A stretch of DNA of 64,000 bases from Capitella teleta (taxonomy: Eukaryota; Annelida; Polychaeta; Capitellidae). This document shows, piece by piece, positions 51,603 to 64,000 of this stretch; the first letter of the stretch is position 1; each line of letters begins with the position of its first letter. The notes below the pieces were generated by a model that was given only the letters and a program-made list of their open reading frames with translations, was not told where the DNA came from and searched no databases. The position numbers and the translations under genes are program-made. Location of the stretch: contig KB310318.1 in the NCBI GenBank assembly GCA_000328365.1, forward strand, positions 238,401-302,400, in the 5' to 3' direction.

Positions 51603-53534
51603 AGGTCGCATAAATTAGCGAGCAGGCTCAGTTGCAGTGCTACGCTTGTGCCTGATAGCATTCACAGCCCTGCCTGCAAGCTGAGCGGTCTCTGTTCACG
51701 TGGGCTGATCTGCAAATAAAAATAAAAAGGAAAAATTATTCTTGTAGATCTGAGGCGCGTTTATCAATATTTATAACCACATTTTTTTTTCTCCTCCTGC
51801 GGAATATTTCTCTTATGTTTGCAAATTTAGATTTCTCTTGTTTATTTTTTTCTCTTCGATCAGCGTGATGTTCACCCCGGAAGTTTGGTATCGCATTGTT
51901 CCACCTTGTTAACATAATGTATCGTTTTTATGTTTGCATAGCGCATTTTTATCGCATATTTAGCTGTAGGCTGTTCATTCTATAGAGTGTTATGGCTATC
52001 ATAGTATCACCATATAGACACATAATGCCATTATAAGGGCCTAACAACACACTACTTAACCGTGTAACAGGCAGGTGCGTGTAATTACTGCACATTAAAC
52101 GCTGCATTCAGACGCAGTTTGAACGTTTAAAGCAACATTGCTGGATATTCGAGGGGCCTGACTACCACGGCAACAGTCACCATGGTAATGATTCTATAGA
52201 AAACCGAGATATACACCAAGTGGTTTGAAACGCAAGGTACTTACACAGACAATGCCTGTGAGAGCACTTTGATAGACAAGTATAGAAGGACTCTTCCGGC
52301 ATTCTCTTTACAATAGAAAACGAATTATGACATATCCGTGATAGGCAAAACGGAGCAACAATAGATCTCAACGTTATGAATGACCCAACGGGATTAATGC
52401 AATGGCACTCGAAATATCGTCTCTGTAATTAATGTCTAGGATGTCTTTCTGTTTCTCTTTTGACACAATGTTTACATCTGCGGTTTTATGTGTGGCTAAT
52501 ATCTTAATATTACATGATATATTTTCCGGTGGATGGATTATGTGTGTCACAGGTAGTACAATTCATAATTAATTCGTTGTACACTATGGCGTTGTATAAG
52601 TTATTTCTATTCGCGTATTTCTACTTCTTCATCTAAGGGTCTTTGTATTTACCTATTGTTTTATAGGACTTCCACGCCTGTAAACAGATATAGTACTATA
52701 CAACTCGCTTGTGGTATACTTATATCGATAATATGTAGAATAACAATGATATATCAATGCTATAAATACGGCCATTGTGAAATCAGCTCGTTACAAGCAC
52801 ATGTCACTTTTTGAATTTCCTCTGCACTTGGTCCTGTCGTTCACGGTGTGTGCTTATCAACTCCTGGATGTCATCGAGAACAAATATATTGATCAGCTGA
52901 TAAGCTTTTTTTTCCACAATTACAAGGCAACTTAGTGCAGTCATTGATAAGAATAACACTTCTCTGTTTGGATGTTGTTTGTGTGTGAATTGGTTTAGCA
53001 TATTTTAGGCATAATATCAGCGCTGATTTTCGACATCATTAAATTAATTCGAGGGATTTGTTATTTCAGAATACTTTTTGCATTAGACTATTTTCGTTAC
53101 TTTTATTGTTATTATTTATCTGCACTATTATTTTAGGATCCCAAACGCAATTGGATTGTTGTCCCACATGTTAAAATGGGGAATATTCTTGGTTCTCATT
53201 ATTCACCTGATAGCGATAAATAAATCAAGGAAAATCCACCTTTGATTTGGGTTTCACGTTTCACGTATATTCCGATAATCCTCTCTGTCCGACCTTGATC
53301 TTTAGCGGGATCCCTCCTACCGTAATGTTTGAATGCCGATAAAACTATGGATGCCATGATATCTGAATTCGATATACGAAATTCCCAACAATTTTTATGT
53401 GTATTATGTCAGGACTTCCTGGTTGAAATTATTCATGCATATACGTGAAATTTTGATTGATCCGGTGGTCACCATTGTATGCTAGAAATAGGATAATATT
53501 ACAACTAGAAATCTCCATGAATCGTAAATGACGA

Positions 53535-53535
<1 letters not shown>

Positions 53536-53576
<41 letters not shown>
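53536..53576. repeat. Poly(A) run
   Basis: 41 consecutive A. No retroposon body or target-site duplication was recognised upstream. Confidence 0.9.
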
Positions 53577-53577
<1 letters not shown>

Positions 53578-54236
53578 AGAAAAAAAGATATCAGCCGGCA
53601 TTTATACACGTAATCCCAATTCGTTTCCCAGGAAGTGATTACCACAGTAACAATACTCCATTTCCAGAGTGCTGAATGATATGAATATATTCCTCCAGCA
53701 CGTAATTAATATTGCACCTGGGATTAATTACCAAGAATGAAACTTCTTACCGTGCAAATTCAAAGTATCCGAGTGGGGAGAGTTGCCAGTGCGCCCTGCC
53801 TAACACAATAATGCATCATTCCAATAAACGCAAACAGAGCGCATTATTGGCCATAAAACCGATGTTGATCGCCAGCAAATAATGCTGGCAAGCTGCCAAA
53901 AAATCCCCCATCTCACATATTGAAGCCATGTAGAATAAGAGCTCTTCAACGAGAAAACGATACAATTTGATAAGAATAATGATAAGAAACTTGTAGCAGA
54001 CGAACGTCTCTTTTGAGCACCCTCCTCTACGTACCCAGCGCCCTCTCCAAACAAAAGGAGGCCATGAAGGGGGCTGGGGGGTTGTTTTGTCTGAAGCCCT
54101 TGGGATTAGCGCATAGGGAGTGTCAATGGTAATATTATCCATAACAACACTAATAATAATCTGTGTACACATCATACCATTGAATAAGCAACATTTATAG
54201 ATTTTTAGAAACAAAAATCAACTTCAATTGGTGGTC

Positions 54237-54268
54237 GTTACCATGGTAACCCCAATTTCCATGGTAAC
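54237..54268. promoter_or_regulatory. Paired X-box palindromes
   Basis: A perfect palindrome GTTACCATGGTAAC followed 4 bp later by ATTTCCATGGTAAC. Centre-to-centre spacing is 18 bp. Strong RFX-type motif match; function inferred. Confidence 0.5.
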
Positions 54269-55919
54269 ACGATGATTCGTTTTCCCTTTGTTTCCCAGGA
54301 GGGATTTCAATGTCCGGCATAAGCCCTCTCTGTGTCCACTCTATCACAAATGACAGGCCATCAATTAAACTGATTGATTTCTTTCTCATTTACACCATCC
54401 CTGCAGACAAGTTATCGATACACAAATACAATGAACATTCTGCTCGGTGTGCGTGATCGATATCGAAATAAGTTCTTTTATTGGGAGGTGCCTGGGTGCT
54501 TTCTGTTATTTAAATCAATGTGAATACATTTTCACCCTGCATTGGCTGCTCGTATATATAATATACTGTATAATAATATTATGCTAAATAATTATAATCA
54601 GGCAGCATTCATGTTTTGCATTAGCTGCTTATCGATTTGTTTAGATATGAAACTAATATCCAACTTTAACAAAATTTTGCAAGCTGTGCAGTCAATCACG
54701 AACATTTCAGGTGCCTATCATGCCATAAATCGCTATTGATTCATGATTACAGTATCCATCAAATATAGATTAATCATAAAATTTGCAACTCACCTGAAAT
54801 TCCCGAATTCCCTTCACAAGCACCGAATCAGGGATCCTCGGTATTGTCCAATTTATCTTCTGTCAGAGCGCGATTATTGATAGAGATTTTATCGCCTTGT
54901 ATATTTATGCAAAAGCCTGGAACACTGGTTGCTGTAAACATTCGAAGAATGAGAAACTGATTTAATGCTGTAGCTGCGCTGCCAGGGACCCTAACTGAAC
55001 GGCCATGAGCTGTACTCTGTGGTTTTGCATAGAGCTACTAAACAGCGCCAATCGTAGGAGAGCCTGCTTGGAGTGTATTAAGCACTTGACTACTAGCAAA
55101 GTCAAGCCCACTGCAGGAGGCATTGGCGAATCACAAGCAGCCTTCTGCTATGATTAATCGTACGCCTGCACTGAACAACCCATGCTGTTCTCCCTGTGCT
55201 TATGCTGGCACCAATTGTGCTCCATTGTTTTCTATTCGGCAACTATGGATATATGTATATATAGATATATGTAATCTATCCCTCACCTCGTGTTTTTAGC
55301 ACCATTAATGCAAGTTATTCGTCGATCCTGTATTCCCTAATGAGCATGCATAGATGCCTGCATGACATTTTTTTTTATATTTCGCAGACAACATGCAATC
55401 TCGATCGTTTCCAGACAATCTATACATGCATCGTGTTTCATTCATCAGTGCAAATTCTATGTATACTTAATATACACACAGCTTAAGAGCGAAACACAAA
55501 AAACAAAATCAAATTTCTACCATTGCCAGTTGAATTATTCAGAAATGTGTAATGGATGTTGCTGAGTTCTTAGTAATTAAGTTGTTTTTCCTTAAGGGAG
55601 GAAGAGAGGATAGAAAACATAAAACTACAGCTATGCATTATGAATTATGAGCATACAGGAGGTTAGAGGGTTGTTGTCTATGTACCATTAGTGCATTTGT
55701 CTCCCCACCCCCTGGCCCCTTGTCATAATTGCAGCCTCACAAATGTGACGCAATTCTTTTCATATCATACACCTATATTGCACAAGATGTCTATAATACA
55801 TATGCTGATATCCCGCGTGATCTCATTTTAGACAGATTTGGCCCACTGATATCAAACGTGTTTTAAATATTCATGTGCGCTTATCCTTCTCCGATAGAGG
55901 GTCCCGTGGGGTTCCAGGG

Positions 55920-55934
55920 CAGGCCCCCTAGTGG
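55920..55934 (-). promoter_or_regulatory. CTCF-like insulator motif between Hox5 and Lox5
   Basis: The minus strand reads CCACTAGGGGGC, a perfect match to the 12-base CTCF core CCASYAGRKGGC. The three bases after it do not fit. It lies 4.5 kb upstream of the Hox5 ATG and 6 kb from the Lox5 stop. Orientation is opposite to the 14.1-kb motif. Confidence 0.45.
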
Positions 55935-56058
55935 GCAATGGGCGAATTCTGAGAGGCAGTTTGAGGGCACAAGGAAGGCTCTTGTGGGCACCATGCCGCA
56001 TTAGGGCGTGCCTCCAATTGTGAATGGAATATATAACACCTAAGACCTATCTCTCAGT

Positions 56059-56205
<147 letters not shown>

Positions 56206-56798
56206 TAACCATTGTTCTTTTTTTAACTACATTGCACTCTCTGCTTTATTGTGACGGTAGACGACATATTTCTGATGTAAACAGAGTCCCAGCCGAGACA
56301 GGCTAATTAATTATTATAGTATTTCAAAGAGCAGGCCAAAAGGTACAAGTGAATTAATCAATCAATTCAAGAATTAATCTACCTAACAGTCAGCAAGCTA
56401 TACTGAACATTAATCACACTATACTTTCTTATGAATCATAATTTGATCAATAATGTGATCATCGGCGTCATTCTTGCCTGGTTAACTGGCTTAATTTTTT
56501 TTTCACTTTTTTTCCAGGAAAAAAAAAATCGCACGCAAGAGGTCACGTGACATCGACGTTTCCATGGCGACAGAGATGCCCAGTAGGAAGCAGGCTTGAC
56601 AGGAGGAAGTGTTGGCAGGAAATGCAGTGGAAGAGGGAAGAGGTTGGAGGAGGGGGCGGAGGCAGGGTGCTATTAATAGAAATCTCTCCCTCCCAAGTTC
56701 GGTGGTGCATTATTGGTTGTTATGTAATGTTACATGTATTATGGTTTTAGAAGTGAGTTCCAAAGGTAAGTCTTATAATATATGATTCTGATTTAATG

Positions 56799-56829
<31 letters not shown>

Positions 56830-59800
56830 AAACAAACAATAAATGCATTGTTTCTGATTCGATCTTCGTCTGTGTTTGATTTTTGACATCAGGTATTGCA
56901 TTCTTGATTCAGTACTCTTTTTCTTATAGTGTGGGGTCGTAATGATATTATTGTATTAATCTGGTATAATTTTACAAAAATTAAGCAAACAGAATATAAT
57001 CACTCAGTGTGCAGAATATAGATAAACAAATTGAACTGGTGTGCATTGAGCGTATCACATATATATTTATATGTGTGAAAAGAAAGTCTATGATTATGTG
57101 TGAAGTGCGCAGTGTTTTGATTGGAAATCCAGTGAATACTAGTAGACAAGTATGAAACACGTCCAACGTGTTAACTTACCGTATGATGGGAAATGAAACT
57201 TAAAAGGTGGAGATGCATTCAGAATAGAATGATTAATCATTATATGAATAGAACTTTGTATCGCACGCACTTCAGTCAGGTAGGGTGGGTAGCTCAGGTG
57301 TACTGGTGCTGTGTATGTACTTTGAAGAGATTGATGACTGCATGCTGCAGGTGAATATAAATGACACGGGACATATGATTCAGAAAGACGCAATTTTTGT
57401 CTAATGATATGTCTTTTATTCAGTCAGCCAAGAGAAGAAAAATAACACTCGTAACGAAAGTGCAATATTTGCCAGTAATAACAAAGGAAAAGAGACTTTC
57501 TATTAAACCGGAAATTCCGACCACTGACCGCTGTCCAGCACAATCAGGCTAAAAGTAAACAAAGAATGCACAAGCATCTAGTTGCTAGCATAGAGATCCT
57601 GTCAAGACCCTTAATATAAATGTCAACGGAGGTGATCGAGTGGCGACGAGAAATAACTCGGCTTTTCTCCATATTTGTAGCAATGGGCTTGATGGATTAA
57701 GGCATAAAAGGGTGGGGTACGGTGGGGGGTGGGTCCCCTATTAGGCGGCTATGATTACTATGGATTCCTGCTATTATTACTAGTACTCTATTTAAGGACA
57801 CGGTTTGTGTAAAACAGTTATTAATTGCATGAATTGTATATGGGCAGGCGCAAGGAAATGTCTATAGTATACGTCACACCGAGTGATCAATGATATCAGC
57901 ATGTCAATTGATGCCCCTGTTTTCAGATACAGTGAAATTATGCGAGCGTTGTTGTCAGCATTATAGCCTATAGTACGTTGATATGGTGATATGTAAATGT
58001 ATTATGTATTCCATATTCCATAATAATAGCATATATGCGGGCCAACCGTTCTACATGGATATTACATACTGTGTATTCTTATTATATTTGGTGAATTTGC
58101 CTTTTTGCAGTTTTGGTGCTTGCTAGGCGAAGAAGAATAATTATAATCGATAATAACTATTATTGATCTCTGCTTTTGATTATAATTTGTAACCGATGCA
58201 TAATTTACGTGCGATATTGTCTTGCGTTGAGGAATTGTATGATATGATATCACATCGACATAACCAAAGAAAAAGGAACAATCAATTCGACATCGCCGTT
58301 GCAATCAGTGATTGTGTCATTAATGTGAACAGGTAGAAAAAGTGCACCAGCATATAATACAAATCTATGTGATAACACAATTTTCATGCCCTTTTTTACA
58401 AAACCGATGAAGAAATTCACAGAAAAGATTAAGATGGCGTGGTTAGATTATGTTATGCACGAAAAAAAAAAGTAGTTTAGACGGCAATCACACTCAAATT
58501 CAACACAATAACTGACTCAGAGAGACAATGGATGGACTATGTATTCTAGTGAAAACAAGCACCGTTAAAGTGTGCATCCATTTAGCATGTATACAAATGT
58601 TACAAGAGGGAAGCGGACCCACAAAAAAAGAAAGACATCTTAATAGGCAATCTCTTTAGTAGCATTGCAGGGGCAAGGGTAGGCAGATTTCGGTGAGAGC
58701 GATTGTCAGGGAGGTTGAAGGATGGTATCAGGACTTGATGGATCGACTAATGTTTAAATCCCTCGGTTCGGTCTCATCTAAATTAGGTTTTCTCAACGTT
58801 GCTTTGCTGCTTGTATGTTTGCTGCACTGTGTGACCGTCGCACGTCAACGCCGAATGATGGAAGCCTTTCTGAAAGCCCAGATTCCTCAAATTGTGCTAC
58901 GCTTGGTGCATATATGATTGCATACGATAAGGGTTTTCAGATGGAGCTTTGTCTTTCGGTTTTTGGTGCAGCTTTGATTTGGGGCTCATGTATGATACGT
59001 CAGTATCCGACCAATCCGTGTAGGTTATAATCATAAACATACCCCTTGTGCATAAAGGTGTGTGTTGAATGATCACGCACGCTTATAATTGAGGCTGTAA
59101 CATATTTTACAAAAGTGTGAAAGATGCCCAGAGGCATACACGTGCATGTACCTGCATATGAGACATCTTGACCGATCCTCATTAACCTGATAATCAGATC
59201 AACGCTTTTGATCGAATAGAAAACCAGCCTTTCCGAGCAAATATTATCAATAGCTGATTATGTATATATGATGAGATTCTATTCAAAGCACCTTAGAGGA
59301 TTCACCCCATTTGAGACATTAACCCTACAGCTTTATTAGCATCTCTGTAAATGGGGGCACAGAGTTCGAGGCATTTAAACACACCTGGAATAACACCTGA
59401 AATCCAAGCAAGCCTTTGAATGGGATAAGAAAATAGATATGTATTTGTGATGTTGTGCTTTACGATGCTTAACTTTGTTGTCATTGTCATCAAAGTTGAT
59501 TATTATAACAGAGAGTGATGCTGATTGCATCTAAACGGGTTACGTACGTATCTGTGGCATAACAGAGTAGTGCATGGACAAACAAAGAGAACTTGCACAA
59601 TGATTATGTAATATGCTGAATCTATCCATTCAGATTGAAACGTATTTATCAGCGTTGAACTATATTGACAACACCCAAATGCCATGACAACAAACCGAGC
59701 CTTGAATTTATCGATTATTTATCGATTAATCAAAGTGATCAATAGTCACTGACCGTCTCATCTACTGTTTTGTGTGATGGATCGAATTTTCGTCTGACTG

Positions 59801-60842
59801 TCTTTCCATTCTAGTCAGCTTGTAGCTCATCGTAAATGTTGCAGCCTTCCAGCACCTCAATCAACTGCATCATTTTGTACTCTGCTATTGACCCTCGGAA
59901 ACATTACCTATATGTCTGGTTAAAATATTTGTTATTGTAAAGTTAGATATTTAGATGTTACTCATATCCGACAATTTGAGAACCAATATATGACCAAAAA
60001 AGATAGACATATCGCCATCAGTGCTAAAATCTGAACATAATTGTTGATTTTGTTTGATTCAGTCTCACATGCAACAACATAACCTAAGAATACCTTCTTT
60101 TTTTGGGGGCCTGAATAGCAACCACAGCAATATAAGGGCGCATGGCTAATTTGTATTTCATCAATGGTTGCGGTGGTACGAGAGAAGGGTGTTTGGCGAA
60201 TGAGGCGAACGTCATCGCAAGAATGGAGATTAGCCAGGCAGGAGGAGGAGAACAGAAGGCGACGTGACTGGGGTGGGGGATGGGCAGGGCAGGCGGATCT
60301 GAATGTCTTATTACGGGCAAAGGCCGAGGAAATCTGACATTCTTCTGATTGAACGGGGCATTCGCCAGTTAGTCAATCATTTATTGCAAAAGGCTGTAAA
60401 TGGCTCAGAACCAAAATTAGAGGAAGAATAGCTGGGTGTATGTAGCTATAGCAATGTAGCAGAATAGTTATTATGATATCGTTTGGTAAATATTGAAGTT
60501 ATTTTTATGGCAGCCATGCAGGTGTTAGCATGATTATTAGATATGTTATTGCTGGTTGGTTACGTTAAATGTTTGTTCAAAGATGTCTCAGTTCTATTTG
60601 ATATCGTCTTCTTTTGACACCTTTATGTTTACTCACTGCTTTAAATCCTCATAACACTAAGATTGATTGGTTTCTTAGGTAATCTACATTTCAGTAACAC
60701 TAATCCATTTAATATCATCCATTTCTACATCATTTGTTGCATAATTGAGTGTACTCACGATGCCAGTTTAACTGGTAAGTTCGCTTAATGACTGTGGTAT
60801 TGATTGAGTGAATGATTGGATCGCGGATTCATTGAAATTTCA
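56206..60842. other. Hox5-Lox5 intergenic DNA, no gene seen
   Basis: X-box-like GTTTCCATGGCGAC at 56558-56571 near CACGTG at 56544-56549; 30 A at 56799-56828; a YY1-like word at 58431-58439. No coding evidence. The two overlapping frames near 58693-59030 have no motifs. Confidence 0.5.
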
Positions 60843-61890
60843 TTTATTGAAAATTACGTTATTCACCGTATATCAACTGCACGGTGATTTAGGTGATGAC
60901 AAATTGTTTCTTCTTTCTAAAGAAAATAAAAAAGCTATGCAATGGAAAACAAGACAAGAAAAGGAATAAAAATAATAAGATACATGTTTTCGTATTGTTC
61001 ATACAACAAAAAAATTACAACACTGGGAAAACTACATTATGCTTAATTATATACACGACATTTCATGTATATTTCATGTATATTTCATGTATATACACCG
61101 TAATAAGCACTCACATCAAATACGCAATGACATAAATAAAAGTTTCCGGCTATTTACAAAAAAAGATGGGGGAAAATCACCCCAATATGAACCGGTTGAC
61201 ATGTAAACAAGAATTTCAGGACTAATGAATATTCACCACCTCATTAACTTTATAATTATTCAAATACTTACTGAAGTTTTTGAGCACTGAGTTATGAGGT
61301 AGCTTAATGATATCGGCACAGTCTGATAATTTTGTTAGTTTGTTCAATATGAAATATAAGTGTGTTTACAGGGATATTCAAAGGTACATTTGAGCCTCCC
61401 CTTATAAATAAAAGCTGAGAATGTCTGCAAGTATATATACGTATTACTCCGAAATAAACACACGTCAACATTTATAGATGTTTTGTTACAAGTATTATCA
61501 CATTCGAACTAATGAAATCTTAGTTAAAAAAAAAAAAAGTTATTGCAAGTTGAAAAATGATACGGTGTGTTTGTTTTACCATAGTTTTACCAATTTTTTT
61601 GCATAGTGAATAATTCAGCCAAATGATCATATCGGTTTATGAAATTAAGTAAATTATCCCTGAGGTAAGATGAGAGAAAGAAACAATCAGATATAACACT
61701 ACATACCAAGTACACCAAAAGTTATTATATATTCTGCAAATATATACTTCTGGTACACCATGTATTAAAACAAAATAAAATCAGTTCAAATAATGACAGT
61801 GATGATAAAAAAACGAAGGTTCATTGGTGTGTGTGAAAAATGTTACCGTAGTAACAGAAGGACTAGGTGGTTACCATAGAAACTGTACAT
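60843..61890 (-). other. Probable Lox5 3' UTR
   Basis: AT-rich sequence after the Lox5 stop, with a minus-strand AATAAA at 60843-60848, giving a UTR of about 1 kb. It holds three tandem copies of an 11-mer (61061-61093). Two X-box-like palindromes, GTTACCATAGAAAC (61870-61883) and GTTACCGTAGTAAC (61842-61855), lie directly past the stop codon. The UTR end is a guess. Confidence 0.35.
61061..61093. repeat. Three tandem copies of an 11-bp unit
   Basis: TTTCATGTATA repeated three times exactly, in the presumed Lox5 3' UTR. Confidence 0.9.

Positions 61891-64000
<2,110 letters not shown>

Larger units (their letters stand above)
51603..55919. other. Hox5 upstream intergenic DNA, no gene seen
   Basis: X-box-like sites at 52176-52189 (GTCACCATGGTAAT), 53638-53651, and a close pair at 54237-54250 (perfect GTTACCATGGTAAC) and 54255-54268 (ATTTCCATGGTAAC). 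A 41-base poly(A) run is at 53536-53576, and CACGTG at 51697-51702. Short frames near 53800-54389 are not supported. Confidence 0.5.

Noticed and set aside
55861-55990. GC-rich inverted segments near 55.9 kb as a microRNA hairpin
   Set aside because: Pairing is patchy and no mature-like arm is recognised; the CTCF-like core explains the conserved look better.

Overview
This is 64 kb of an AT-rich animal Hox cluster. Three antennapedia-class genes lie on the minus strand in collinear order: Hox4 (Dfd class), Hox5 (Scr class) and the 3' half of Lox5. Lox5 has the KLTGP motif just after its homeodomain, which is diagnostic of Lophotrochozoa/Spiralia (molluscs, annelids, brachiopods, nemerteans and relatives). 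The sequence does not let me name the phylum. A run of 50 Ns at 21834-21883 marks a scaffold gap.

Layout. 1-12000 is the downstream (Hox3-side) flank of Hox4; it holds no gene I can support, a CAGC/CAGT repeat and a tRNA-derived SINE-like unit. Hox4 occupies 12645-13847 with a 438-bp intron. The Hox4-Hox5 interval, 13848-45837 (32 kb), has no protein gene but holds two miR-10-family hairpins. One is a conventional mir-10 at 26722-26806 on the Hox strand. The other is a divergent, opposite-strand paralogue at 16743-16831. The interval also has many RFX/X-box palindromes, a promoter-like module at 36.3 kb and a short inverted-repeat element at 37.7 kb. Hox5 runs 45838-51413 with a 4.7-kb intron. 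The Hox5-Lox5 interval is about 9.5 kb. Lox5 enters at 61891-62225; its first exon lies beyond the right edge.

How the parts work together. The Hox genes encode DNA-binding patterning factors that act with PBC/Exd cofactors through the YPWM hexapeptide. A mir-10 gene between Hox4 and Hox5 is the ancestral bilaterian arrangement. Most of the rest should be cis-regulatory DNA. The strongest unexplained signals are the inverted mir-10 paralogue, the repeated 14-bp X-box palindromes, a shared CANGTGA-N10/11-CCAAT module in front of Hox4, Hox5 and a non-coding site at 36.3 kb (a possible pri-mir-10 promoter), and CTCF-like motifs in convergent orientation at 14.1 and 55.9 kb. No tandem CRISPR-like array, rRNA, retroviral element or large transposon was recognised. 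Motif calls were made by eye and have no genome-wide background.
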